In this document: positions 31,635 through 42,320 of the stretch, piece by piece
Layout: every line of letters starts with the position of its first letter
How positions within the stretch are numbered: position 1 is the first letter of the stretch
From: Cladosporium sp. IMV 00045
Taxonomy: Eukaryota; Ascomycota; Dothideomycetes; Cladosporiales; Cladosporiaceae
NCBI GenBank assembly: GCA_001931905.2
Contig: MSJI02000233.1
Span: 32,680-96,679 of the forward strand
Length of the DNA stretch: 64,000 nt
Reading direction: 5' to 3'
The notes under the pieces: generated by a model
What the model saw: only the letters and a program-made list of their open reading frames with translations
Told to the model about the DNA's origin: nothing
Databases searched by the model: none
Position numbers and translations under genes: made by a program

Positions 31635-32039
31635 TCAGCGCATCTTCTCGCCAGCCACGTCTCCCAATTTCTTCAGAACTTCCTTCTGCTTCGCGGCTTT
31701 TTGCTCCAGCATCCTGATCTCTTCCTCCTGCTCCTCCACTGTGCGGTCCATGTCCGGGAGTTTCTCCAACTCGCGCAGAGCTCTGCGGATCTTTGACTTG
31801 ACAGCAATCACCTCATTGGGCAGGTCCTTCGGCTCCAGTGGCTGTAGCTCAGCATATGACACTACATCGCCGTCGCCGGTAGCGGCCTGCATGGGATCAT
31901 TGGGAGCATGGTCGATGCGAGCCAGAATCTCGTGGAGTTGTGGGAGGATATCGAAAGTCTGCGGTGGTGGAAGCTGGGGTTGCGAGGATGGGCGGGAGGT
32001 GTCGCTCGTGGAGGCACCCAAGGACTGAGTGAAGGCCAT
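31635..32039 (-). CDS. MED9: Mediator complex subunit 9 (Med9-like)
   Basis: 134 residues, single exon. A Pro/Ser/Gln-rich N-terminus is followed by FDILPQLHEILARI, an acidic linker, PKDLPNEVIAVKSKIRRAL and a C-terminal coiled coil (RTVEEQEEEIRMLEQKAA). This is the usual layout of fungal Med9/Cse2, a middle-module subunit of Mediator that bridges activators and RNA polymerase II in the nucleus. Length fits fungal members. It is upstream of and divergent from the phosphoglycerate mutase gene; about 590 bp separate the two start codons. Confidence 0.78.
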   Translation of the reverse strand: MAFTQSLGASTSDTSRPSSQPQLPPPQTFDILPQLHEILARIDHAPNDPMQAATGDGDVVSYAELQPLEPKDLPNEVIAVKSKIRRALRELEKLPDMDRTVEEQEEEIRMLEQKAAKQKEVLKKLGDVAGEKMR

Positions 32040-32546
32040 GGTGTCTGTAAGGATACTCGGCGGTGGGTCTCGAGGTGGTGATGTCGGTATTGGTGATTGT
32101 TGATTGTCTTGACTCGCGTTGACACGGAGCAGGACGGGGAGTGGTTGTCTGCTTTGGTGGATGGCTCCGAGATATCCTCGTCCCCAGATGGGCTCGGATG
32201 GGGAATACCTGGAGAGCTAGTAGTTTCACCTCATTTACGGTAACGCGGAGGGTAGGCGAGCCAATGGTAGATCACATGTAAGTGATGTATTCTATGTGTT
32301 TGTAGGTAAGTATTTGGTATACGACCCTACCGCAGAGCCGCAGAACGACCGCCCAAGCAACTTGCCCTGGAACCGGACGACCGCACGGCCTCCGTCATCC
32401 AACCTGAGGTGGCTTTGGCGGGGTTCAACATTTTTGCTAGCAACCACCCCGCCAAACATTATTATCTCCCTTCACCACTCTTTACTCATCGCCCTTCGAC
32501 TTCACTTACACCTCCCTCTTCTCATTCACATACACATACACATAGA

Positions 32547-32615
32547 GTAAGTCTTTCTGAATACTTCGACACATCCATCGAATTCCCCTTCCAGTACTAA
32601 CAACATTCTCTCCAG
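32547..32615 (+). other. Intron in the 5' leader of the phosphoglycerate mutase gene
   Basis: GTAAGT at 32547, a perfect TACTAAC branch site at 32595-32601 and CTCCAG at 32610-32615, just before ATG 32630. A leader intron is common in highly expressed fungal genes. Confidence 0.75.
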
Positions 32616-32629
32616 CCTTATAAACTGTC

Positions 32630-34241
32630 ATGGTCAACCAAAAGGTCGCCCTTATCTGCATTGACGGATGGGGAATCCCCTCCGCCACCAGCCCGCCTGA
32701 GGGCAACGCTATCCTCAATGCCGACACTCCCGTTATGGACGAGTTCGCCAAGGATGGCAGCGAGACTGCTCAGGGCTACACCGAGATCGACGCCTCCTCC
32801 CTCGCCGTCGGTCTCCCTGAAGGCCTCATGGGCAACTCCGAGGTCGGCCACTTGAACATTGGTGCCGGCAGAGTCGTGTGGCAGGACGTCGTCCGTATCG
32901 ACCAGACTATCAAGAAGGGCGAGATGAACAAGGTTGAGAACGTTGTCAAGAGCTTCAAGCGCGCGAAGGACGGCAACGGCAGACTTCACCTCCTTGGTCT
33001 GGTCTCCGACGGTGGTGTCCACTCGCACATCAACCACCTCAAGTCGCTTCTCACTGTTGCTAAGGAGATGGGTGTCCCCGAGGTCTACATCCACTTCTTC
33101 GGTGACGGCCGTGACTGCGACCCCAAGAGCGGCAAGGGCCACATGGAGAACCTGCTCGCTTTCACCAAGGAGATCGGCCTTGGAAAGGTCGCAACTGTTG
33201 TTGGCCGTTACTACATCATGGACCGCGACAAGCGCTGGGACCGCGTTGAGGTCGGCATGAAGGGTATCGTCACCGGCGAGGGTGAGGAGTCCAGCGACCC
33301 CGCTGCCACCATCGCTCAGCGCTACGAGGCCGGCGAGACCGACGAGTTCCTCAAGCCCATCATTGTGAACGGCAAGGAGGCTCGCGTCCAGGACAACGAC
33401 ACCCTCTTCTTCTTCAACTACCGCTCCGACCGTGTCCGCGAGGTCACCCAGCTCCTCGGTAACCAGGACCGCAGCCCCAAGCCCGACTTCCCTTACCCCC
33501 AGAACATCGATGTCACCACCATGACCCGCTACAAGACCGACTTCACCTTCCCCGTTGCTTTCGCTCCTCAGGTCATGGACAACGTCCTCGCCGACTGGAT
33601 CTCCCAGAAGGGCCTCAAGCAGTCTCACATCGCCGAGACCGAGAAGTACGCTCACGTCACCTTCTTCTTCAACGGTGGCCAGGAGGTGCAGTACGACGGC
33701 GAGGACCGCGACATGATCCCCTCGCCTAAGGTTGCCACCTACGACAAGCAGCCTAAGATGTCCGCCATGGGCGTCGCCGAGAAGATGGCTGAGCGCATCG
33801 CCGAGGGCAAGTACGAGTTCGTCATGAACAACTTCGCCCCTCCCGACATGGTCGGCCACACTGGTGTCTACGAGGCCGCCGTCGAGGGTGTCTCCGAGAC
33901 CGACAAGGCCATCGGCAAGGTCTACGAGGCCTGCAAGGCCAACGGCTACACTCTCTTCGTCACCTCTGACCACGGGTAAGTTTCTTGCAAAATCCCCTAC
34001 TCGTTAGTCAAGATACTGATAAATCACCAGCAACGCCGAGGAGATGCTCAACGAACAGAAGGGCCCCAAGACCTCCCACACTCTCAACAAGGTCCCCTTT
34101 GTCATGGCCAACGCTCCCAAGGGCTACTCCCTCAAGAAGACCGACGGCGTCCTCGGCGACGTCGCCCCCACCGTCCTCGAGGTCATGGGTCTCGACCAGC
34201 CCAAGGAGATGACCGGCCAGTCTCTTCTGGTCAAGGCTTAG
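32630..34241 (+). CDS. 2,3-bisphosphoglycerate-independent phosphoglycerate mutase
   Basis: Two exons (32630-33975, 34031-34241), 518 residues, the normal family length. The 55-nt intron falls in SDHG-NAEEML. It starts with the alkaline-phosphatase-fold metal motif CIDGWGIPS. The catalytic serine lies in MGNSEVGHLN, the substrate loops in HFFGDGRD and FFFNYRSDRVRE, and the second metal site in NFAPPDMVGHTG and FVTSDHGNAEE. It interconverts 3- and 2-phosphoglycerate in glycolysis and gluconeogenesis in the cytosol with manganese or similar metals. Codon use is strongly biased to C-ending codons, much more than in neighbours, as expected for an abundant enzyme. This bias also creates a long antisense open frame at 32618-33973, which is not a gene. 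Confidence 0.97.
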
Positions 34242-35014
34242 ATTTTCTCCAAGCTTGGTTTTGGGAAAACTGCATTTTTGACATGATTGTATAACGAGTG
34301 AGATGATTTTGATAAAGTGAAAAGTGTTGTTGAGCGTAGGCGCTGGGTGTGATGTTGATGATGATGATGCTCATCAGGGATTCGAGAGCCGTGAGAGCCG
34401 GCTTTCTTCAAGCAAGTCCAGACTGACGAGGAAGTAGAAAAATGAAATATACCCGATGCATACCTCATACTTGCCGTTACCTTTTTTCTTTGTGGGGGTT
34501 CACTTTCGACGTTGGTTAAGTGCAACTCGATTCAACAACACTCCAGTATTCGTGGTCTTTCATGCATGCGAGGAGCCCGACCAGCTGAGCTGAAGATTGG
34601 GCAGCAGCGGAGATAAATATTCTCACTTCAGTTATCGTCCAATCAGTCCAACATCGGTATCCAAGATGGAGCCACGCTGCCGTCCCACAGTGCCCTTGAT
34701 ACGCGAGGCTGCTCCACCATGGCTAAGCGGCTTGGTGGTACATGTGCATTTGCACTGCCTCACGCTGTGCTGCGGCGTCTGACATGCAGTGCGATGAGCC
34801 ACTTGAGCGGGCTGTACTTGAGGCTGAGGTATATTTCATATTACGGGAAGCCTGCTGATACCTGCAGAAGGGCTTTTTCGAGCAGTGCAAACATTCTCTC
34901 GCCTTCGTTTGCCAGCGTACCTCAGGACTCGACCCGAAAGCGACTGGATACTGAAGGACTCTGTGCCGAAGCCGCAGGACGTACAATACTCGCTGTGGCT
35001 GTCGATCAGATTGC
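34242..35014. other. Intergenic, no gene seen
   Basis: 773 bp downstream of the mutase. A (GAT)n-like stretch lies near 34350. No supported frame. Confidence 0.5.
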
Positions 35015-36847
35015 ATGGACAGCATGAGCGAGGTGCCTCAATTTGTCCGCGCCCCTATTGCAAATGGCCATGACAGCAGATCAGCTTTGATTGAGGACGA
35101 AATGCATGATGATTCTGATGTTGAAGAGATTCCCGACGAGAGAATACCCAAAAACTCATCTGCATCTGACGATACCAAAGTCACGCTCCTTCTCAAATGC
35201 AAGAGCAAACTAGACATCGACACTATAAACAATATCGCGAAAACCCTCCTCCAGGCACCCAACTGTCGCTGGACCTGCGCGAGCGCTCCATCGACACAAT
35301 GTCACGAGCGAACGAATACATTCGAATTCACCACTTCGCGCAGCGTGGTTGCAGGCAATACTCTCCTTGTCATCGAGGATGCCGCAACTGCCGCTTTACC
35401 GTACCCTGAACATGTAAAAGGCATCGAACTGGGATTTGGAAAGCCTGTCGCTCTGGCCACTACAGCGGGAGAGTTATGTCAAGTGCGCTCCATTTGCAAT
35501 GTACGAATGCAACAAAAGGTACGGATGAGCCGGTCTATACATCTACTCTTGACTAGCGATGGCCGCGTCTATGATTACTGACCAGACTGAAGCTCTCTAA
35601 TCTACTCGATCATCTCGCTGCTTATAAGCCCTATGCGGAAGTGGAGTCTACAAAAATCCGAAATCACCTGGTCAAGCTCGCCCGTCTGTTTATGCGCCTC
35701 GACAGACTATTTGCGGCTCTTTTCTTCCATATCGTTTCATCTCATGGCGACTGTTCTCAATGCGGTCTCACAGATCTCTTAAGTCATCTCCGTGAAGAGA
35801 TCCAGAAGAGACAGCCAAAAGAGTCAGTCTCTGTCGGAGACCTGGGAAACCACTGTGAAGCTTTGTTGGATTTCCATTTGCGCGCTCCGCGTATACCAAG
35901 GCGAGGCAGTGAGCGGCCGCCCGAGTACATGGTCACACACGGCAACATTGAGACTCTGCTGGAGTATCTCCAAAATGGTCTCGAGATTCCTTACTGGAAG
36001 ATCATGCTTGAGATCTTCTCTGCATTCCAAGCGAATGAGTCTACACTGGCAAGCGAGATGCTATCTTTGAAGATACACCACATGAGATCTGAGGCTTGTG
36101 CGATTCGGCGGAAGCTGCAGGATGCCATTGACGATTTGACGCCGGGAGGTGAAGATATTGCCGCCATTCTTACGGGAGTCGACAAGCGCATTTCTGTCTT
36201 GCGCAGCTTCGTCGATGACAGCGTCTCGGATCAAGTGGATGATCGGAACTTCTCTGAATCGTTGATTTGCCATTCGCGAGTATTTGGCCAGCCAGCTCCA
36301 ATCAAAGCACCCGGAGAAGACCACAACGAAGCCCATTCTGACGATGCATTCAGGGTATGTCACTGCTCTCATCGCTCGTACCAGGCTTAATTTGCACTCT
36401 ACTGAATCCCAACTCTAGTCCTCTTCAATTCTCACTGCCCTCATCATGATCACCATGATCGGAGCATTCGTGCCTTTCGTCAAGGGCTTTGCCATATCTT
36501 CCACGAGCGCCGAACTAGGCACCAAAGGCGATTCCGACTACTGGTACAACATCTCCAACAGTGTGACCGCCATCATGGGTAATTTCGTCATGGTTCTCCC
36601 ACTACTCCGAGGGTCTTGGTTTTCCGCCCCGCATGTGATCATGTGGATCTGGTTCGCTGCTGGACTTGCTTTTGCGGCCCTGTCTATTGCAATATACCCA
36701 CTGTGTAATACGGGTTGGAGTTCTTTGATTGCTTTCTTTGCTACGATTGCTGGGTTTGGTGCTACGTTGAGCATTACTATGACGGTTGGTAAGGATGCGA
36801 ACATGGCCGCTCAAACAGGGCGTCAGTCGAAGAGCAAGGTTGATTGA
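35015..36847 (+). CDS. Unknown protein with C-terminal membrane helices
   Basis: Probable three-exon gene. Exon 1 starts at ATG 35015 (MDSMSEVPQFVRAPI) and has an acidic segment, then KVTLLLKCKSKLD. Exon 2 (from about 35593) contains YKPYAEV, a helical region with SSHGDCSQCG, and DDLTPGGEDIA. The second junction is clear: GTATGT at 36355 and CTCTAG ending 36418, phase 0. Exon 3 gives SSILTALIMITMIGAFVPF and two or three further hydrophobic helices (WIWFAAGLAFAALSIAIYPL and later). The first intron is less certain: GTACGG at 35519 to GAAG at 35592 keeps the frame but the acceptor is not CAG or TAG. I recognise no family. A membrane-anchored protein with a large N-terminal soluble part is all that can be said. 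Confidence 0.6.
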
Positions 36848-37039
36848 GGGTCCGCCTTTGTTTTTCGTTTTGTTTCTGTGTTCTTGATGACATATCCCTA
36901 TGCGAGACGAAAAATATTGTCATCCTGGCGTACCATCAAATGCGAGGAGGTTTCAAAGCTATTGAATTTGTCCTGATGCTTTCCCATTGATGCTTTTGCC
37001 GAATCTCGTTCACTTATCACCCACAATCCGACCAAAGAT

Positions 37040-37410
37040 TCATTCTTCAACGAAGTACGGCCAAAGCCAGCTGACCTCCAACATTTTTACCGCAATCATG
37101 ATCGGCAATGTTCCATATTGGAAGTCTAAGAGGCTCGAGTTGCTGATATCATCCAGCCACTCGGGACGGAAACCGAACCATAGCCTCACCGGTATCTCCG
37201 GCAGTATAACGACGACTTGCACCAATAAATAGCTCCAAGAAAGGGCTGCGGAGAGGTTGTTCGATCTCTTCATAGGCATGAAGGCTAGTATGACTCCGGT
37301 TGCAGCGGCCCATAGCATGAATAATGTGATTCTTCGTGAATTGTTAGCATTTACCTGCAAATCGGTTTCCAAAGGCTACCAACCCAGTTTCATAGACGCC
37401 GACAAGCATG
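37040..37410 (-). pseudogene. Possible membrane-protein fragment
   Basis: One frame (stop at 37040) codes three hydrophobic helices (ITLFMLWAAATGVILAFM, SYLLVQVVVILPEIPVRL, TLPIMIAVKMLEVSWLWP) but has no ATG at its left end. An adjacent frame from ATG 37410 supplies MLVGVYETGLVAFGNRF and then stops. The two pieces abut without room for a normal intron, suggesting a frameshifted remnant or a misread exon. No family recognised. Low confidence. Confidence 0.35.
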
Positions 37411-37927
37411 AGAATGGCTGATATAACGCTCGAAGTCACTGACGATCGAGTGTTAGTGCTTGCAAAATTTTCCAGAGAGCTACGATCGCGAACCTCTGTG
37501 TCCTATGAGCCAATCTATAGCACGGCTAATCGAATCCTCTTTTTCCATATTCTAGCGATAGGATTTGGTTGTGAGAAATGTTCGATATGTAAATGTCAAG
37601 CTTTTCTGGTGTGATACAAGCTTTAGTACAAGGCCGCTGTCCATCTAGAAGAGCGGTCACTCACACTTTCTAGTCCTAGAGAACGGACGCTATTTTTGGA
37701 ACACGGTATTCTTCAAGGAATGACAGGGCGTTTTTTACCTTATTCATGAACCAGCTACGCGACGTCACTCAAAATTCTGAATTCTTGTAGTGCAAGATCG
37801 TACGTCCAACGGCCGTGAAGCGATGATTATCCGATTTTGATTCCATCTCGTCTTCTGTTCCACTTGCTCAGATTCAATACTAACACGGGTTAACGCCGCT
37901 CATCATATCAACAGAGACATAGTCACA
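37411..37927. other. Intergenic
   Basis: 517 bp upstream of the small unknown gene at 37928. Nothing supported. Confidence 0.45.
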
Positions 37928-38455
37928 ATGTCGATCGTCCCAGGGGTTTCGATAGCCGCGGTAGATGCCCATATTCCACCGGGCGAAAGCGTTCCGATGG
38001 GAGAAACAAGTGAGGCGATGATGCTTCACGCTCAAATCAAGTGTAAGAAGTCCTGCTAAAGCGATCAGACCATTCCGTCTAACATCCTATCAGCCAATGC
38101 ACAATTATTGTTCCCACGAGCCATGCCGTCAGGCGCCAGTGTCACTGATTGGGATACCGGCATCGCGATCGCCAAACCTGGTGACGACGAGAAGCGCCCA
38201 ACTCAGCTCAAATACAGAGGTATCCTGACATATACTCGCGGCTTGAATACAAAGCGCATTATCGCAGCCAAGAGCGCCAGCTGCGACAGTATGATCGATG
38301 CTTTACGGAATCTCCTCGAGGCGACTGGGCTTGCTCTTGAGAGATTTCAAGGGAATGCTTTGATCGATATGACTACTCCCATGGAGACCGCGGGGGCCAC
38401 TTTGGATGAGAGCTTGATTCATAAGATGACCGGAAGTTCTTGGGGCATCTTTTGA
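37928..38455 (+). CDS. Small unknown protein
   Basis: Two exons (37928-38042, 38094-38455), 158 residues. The 51-nt intron (GTAAGA...ATCAG) joins in frame at QIK-S-NAQLLF. The product starts MSIVPGVSIAAVDAHIPPG, has no signal peptide or membrane helix, and shows a compact pattern (KYRGILTYTRGLN, SASCDSMIDALRNLL) that could be a small alpha/beta domain. I do not recognise it. It sits at the left edge of an accessory-looking stretch with secreted proteins and a damaged dehydrogenase. Confidence 0.6.
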
Positions 38456-38660
38456 ATGCTGCGCTGAAGAATGAATCGTGGGCTTGATGTATGTTCGCGG
38501 CAGAGTAGCCGAACCGGGCCATGTATCGTCGCTTTAGACGATATAATGATTCAGTCAATATAATGCTCTAATAGAGCTTACCAACCAAGACTTCGAGTTG
38601 ATCACGAATTAAAGCATTCAAATTTGGAGCGATGGGCTTAAGATCATGGTTGCTCTCTAT

Positions 38661-39017
38661 CTAACAAGAACAAACACAGCGACTCAGGCCCAAACCAGAA
38701 TCGAACGCAGGATCCTGAATGCATCCTTGCCTCTGAGACAGGTCGAATGATGTTGGTCCACAGCATCCCTTGCCCAAACCCTCACCGATGCAAAGGTCGC
38801 CCTTTTGGATTGAATCAGTACCACTAAATCAGATGAACAGACGGTAGCAGGCTCTTACACAGTTGGGGTAAGCATCGCTGGGAAGCTGATCGGTCGCGTA
38901 GATCTTGCAACCACCTCCTTCGAAAGTACCGCTAAAGCAGCGTTCCTCAATGGGAGTTGGGGAGGTCATGGCCAGAGGAAGGAGTGCTGCGAGCACTGTA
39001 CAAGCGGCGAACTGCAT
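38661..39017 (-). CDS. Small secreted cysteine-rich protein A
   Basis: Two exons (39017-38859, 38801-38661), 99 residues. The 57-nt intron has GTAAGA and AAAAG ends. A signal peptide (MQFAACTVLAALLPLAM) is followed by a short mature chain with ten cysteines, including a CC pair in GKGCCGP and a terminal CVCSC directly before the stop. Without splicing the frame runs on as CVRACYRLFI and loses seven of the ten cysteines, so the spliced model is favoured. Its divergent neighbour at 39720 has the same layout: C-x9/10-C-x13/15-C-x3-C-x8-CC-x12/13-C-x6/14-C-x-C-x-C-end. Likely an extracellular disulphide-rich protein, an effector or antimicrobial candidate. The role is an inference from size, export and cysteine content. 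Confidence 0.8.
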
Positions 39018-39719
39018 TGTAGCGATTTGAGGGATGGCTTTGGATTGGTTGTTGAGGCTTTGAAGGATAGCTCTTCCACAAAGACCGGTCGAGGTACCGA
39101 CCATATATCAGTTAAACATTGCACATGTTTGGGGTCTTTCTAAGAAACAACCAGGATGAAGTCACCTGGTTTAAAGTTTCCAGCCTTCGCCAATGATAGG
39201 CGCATGAACTGTACAATTTCACTCAGCGGGTCCGCCAATGCTACTTTATAGCTACCCATTTGCAGGAACCAATTGGCGCCAAGAAGCGATGCCCGTTGTA
39301 AGTTCAACCTGCTCTTCATGATCGACACCAGGCTTGTAGCGTTGAAGTATAGTTGCGATCCTTCGTGCCTGATCAGGAGGTCTATCACAGTTATCACGAA
39401 CACTACTTCCATCGTCCAAAGGTGAATGGCGTGCAATCATCGTGGTACGTTACATCGGTGTCGATCCGAGAATCAATATTGCTCTCATTGCTCGATTGTT
39501 GATAATGATTGGCCATCAATGTACGTCACAGAAAATTTGTGGCATCGACCCAAAAGAAGACAACCATCGAGCTGTGTTTGAAGTGAATGGCAGTGGTGGT
39601 TGCTCAAAAAGCTCAGCCTCCGACCTCTTCCATTCCCAACTTTCTCTGATTTACGAACTCTTTGACTCCGACAGTACCGATCTACCATCTTTCCGTTGTA
39701 TCTTTGACCAACATTCACA
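39018..39719. promoter_or_regulatory. Shared divergent upstream region of the cysteine-rich pair
   Basis: 702 bp between the two start codons. It must hold both promoters. Open frames inside it (39140-39436 minus, 39442-39795 plus) have no motif. No regulator site could be assigned. Confidence 0.5.
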
Positions 39720-40057
39720 ATGCAGCTACTCGCTTTGTCGACTCTTCTATTCATTGCCAACCTGGCTGCTGCATCTCCAGTTACATCCAAACTAGAGCCC
39801 CGTCAATGCAGTGGTCCCAAGGCGTTCCGCGCGGGTGATTGCGCCTACTACGCAACGGATAACTTCAATCTTAACGCCAACTGTGAGTAATGAGTGCTCT
39901 TTCACGCTCGGGAGACTCGTTAATATGAGTTGTAGGTGCCGACATGTGTATCGCCGAAGCTACTCGTCAAGGCTGCTGCGATCCTTTGGCCGCTCAATGG
40001 CAGCTGGTGAAGGGCGATTGCAGCCTCAATGCCAGTACATGCGAGTGCACCTGTTGA
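39720..40057 (+). CDS. Small secreted cysteine-rich protein B
   Basis: Two exons (39720-39882, 39936-40057), 94 residues. The 53-nt GTGAGT...TGTAG intron interrupts the third mature cysteine codon. Signal peptide MQLLALSTLLFIANLAAA, then a mature chain with LEPRQC, a KR/PR-type region before the first cysteine, and ten cysteines in the same order as protein A: CADMCIAEATRQGCCDP and a terminal CECTC. The introns of A and B lie within one codon of each other at the same place in the cysteine pattern. The two are therefore paralogues, diverged strongly outside the cysteines. An extracellular disulphide-rich role is likely; no known family was recognised. Confidence 0.82.
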
Positions 40058-41106
40058 AGACAGACGGAGAATGGTCTTCATCATATTAATTCAGATTCAA
40101 TCGATGATGGAGGGAAGTTCAACGACGATGGTTTGCGTAAATCGTGTTGAAATCGGTCGATAGACTATTTGCACTTAGAAGTGCTCTCACTTTTGCTTTA
40201 TGACATAGATAATGATACGATGATTGACAAGAATGGCCGTCCCATTTTCTCTTCTCAAATGACCCGACATAGCAACTCCGAATGGCTGCTTAAAGAGCCA
40301 GCGCGCCTACGACCAACGCGGATTCTCAACGAAAACATGAGGCTAGCCAAGCGTAGTCATCACAGGTGATATGACAAAGTGATCGGCCTATCCGGCATTT
40401 GGCCGTGGATATGTCGACTGATCAAGCGATTCCTCTGCTCCACGTGGTAACCATGGCACGGGAAAGCTTGGGGCACGTTGGCATTCAATCTAGTGATCTT
40501 CACGCCCATCAGACCTCACGATTATCGCACTGATCAGTATCGCCAGTTATAGCGGCTGAACAAGAACTTCGTGAACCAGTATTGACAATGTTGGCATTCC
40601 TGGGAAGTATAGATCCGCCTTCGATCTCCGCCCTCAGAGACATGGGAAGGATCTTGATAGCAGACTTCCACTTGGTCACAGGCTCCACATCTGTCTAGTT
40701 CACTCACAGAATCAGTCTCAAGAGCAAGAAACCATTGTCAATTTGAAGCCATGCTGGGGTCGCGATTAATCGATCGTGAATGGCTGTTGTGTCAGCAAAG
40801 GGGAAGACATTGATCGAGCAATGTGTGATTGCTTTGATCACCTCTGACATGGTGATAAGTCAGGCTGACTTTCTCCCAGAAAGACTTGTATAACTCACAA
40901 TGTGGTGCCCTATTCCGACACTACAGTGTTTTGGCCATTGCTTATGTAAACAATGCTGTTGAGATCCCACGGGATGCGGCTTGTACAGACTGGGCAGGGA
41001 CCAACCCAACCTCTCTCGTCCGCTCTATAGAGAAGGAAGTCATCATCCACACTCACAGCCGATCATACAAAAAGTCCTGCATGGCATCAGATTCACCACA
41101 AATACG
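40058..41106. other. Intergenic upstream of the dehydrogenase
   Basis: About 1 kb without a supported gene. An upstream exon of the dehydrogenase might lie here because its frame is open to 40981. Confidence 0.45.
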
Positions 41107-42176
41107 ATGGGAACACCGGATCCACCATACCAGCCCTACGCTTCGGCCCACATGAACCCACAAGGGCCTGGCGATGCTCGACCCACTACGCAACAGGTTC
41201 TCGGGGATTGCAACGCTCTTGGTTGTCTTTCGGGAAAATCCGTTCTTGTCACAGGAACATCTTCTTTCGGGGTTGGGTTTGCGACTGCTGCAGCTTTGTA
41301 CGAAACTGGAGCACGTTTGTTCCTCACACTCGAGACACTGCGCAACTCGAACAAGTGATCGAGAAGATCGTGACAGAGTCCTCACCCAATGGGTTTCCCC
41401 GGCCTGAGTCGGTGCAGATGGACCTGAGTTCTTTCAGCAGTATCAAGCGAGCGGCGGCGTACATTCGGTCTAAGACCAAGGATCTCAATGTCCTAATCGG
41501 AAATGCTGGTGTCAGGTGCGTTCCTTTTGAACGGACAGAGGATAGATTCGAAACACACCTTGGGGTCAACCATCTCTCACACTTCCTGTTGTTTCAAGGA
41601 CTGAAGCCCCTCATGATTCAGGGCGCAAAGAGTTCAGGCAATCTTTCTCGTGTGGTCCTCGTCAGCTCCGCCGATCACGATCGCTTTGAAACCTGGTTCG
41701 ACGACTGGAACTTCGAAAAGAGCGAGTATAATCCGATCTTCGCTTACGAGCAAAGCAAGACAGCGAACATTTACATGGCAAACACTCTGGCGCGGTTGTA
41801 CGCAGAAAAGGGCATCACTGCACTGTCACTTGACCCAGGGGCGATCATGGAGACCGACATGTGGCGTTTTTTGCCGGAAGAAGCATTGCAAAGCCTCAGA
41901 GATAACAACACAGACTTTCTACAGATGAATTCTGTCGATCAGGGCGTTGCACCTACTGTCTGGGCCGCCGTGAGCTCATATTTTGAAGACGTCAGTCATG
42001 GAGGTAGATATCTGGCTGATGTAGGCGAGTGCGCTCCGATGAATGTTGGGGACCAATTCACATTTGGAGCTTCTGGGTGTACGGATCATACTTATGACGA
42101 AGTGAAGGCGGACAGGCTGTGGGACCCTAGCTGTGAAGCTGTAGGTCTGCCGTGTGGGCCAAACAATCTAGATTGA
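41107..42176 (+). pseudogene. Short-chain dehydrogenase/reductase, frameshifted
   Basis: Retinol-dehydrogenase-like SDR. The first part (ATG 41107) has the cofactor motif VLVTGTSSFGVG. The second part has VLIGNAG, VVLVSSADH (catalytic Ser region) and the catalytic YEQSK, plus DPGAIMETD. The two parts are in different frames. At about 41328-41330 one base is missing: GARLFLT runs in frame 1, and the expected continuation (TAQLEQVIEKIV) is in the next frame, with no room for an intron. In the annotated frame a stop follows within 15 codons. It is either a recently inactivated gene or a single-base sequencing error. Intact members are NAD(P)H-dependent oxidoreductases of lipophilic alcohols or ketones; the substrate cannot be given. 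Confidence 0.72.
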
Positions 42177-42320
42177 TGTCGATGCACTCTCCAATCGTAG
42201 GCTACCTAAGTCGACAGTCGATATGCCATCTTTCAAGCCAAAATGCATTAAGGAACCACAATACATGAATTCAATACTGAAATAGAGCTTTAGCTTGTTC
42301 GATGCATTGCCTCATCAATT

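Noticed and set aside
32618..33973. 451-codon minus-strand open frame
   Set aside because: Exact antisense of the phosphoglycerate mutase exon. It arises from C-ending codon bias and its product has no motif, only Leu/Val/Asp-rich sequence.
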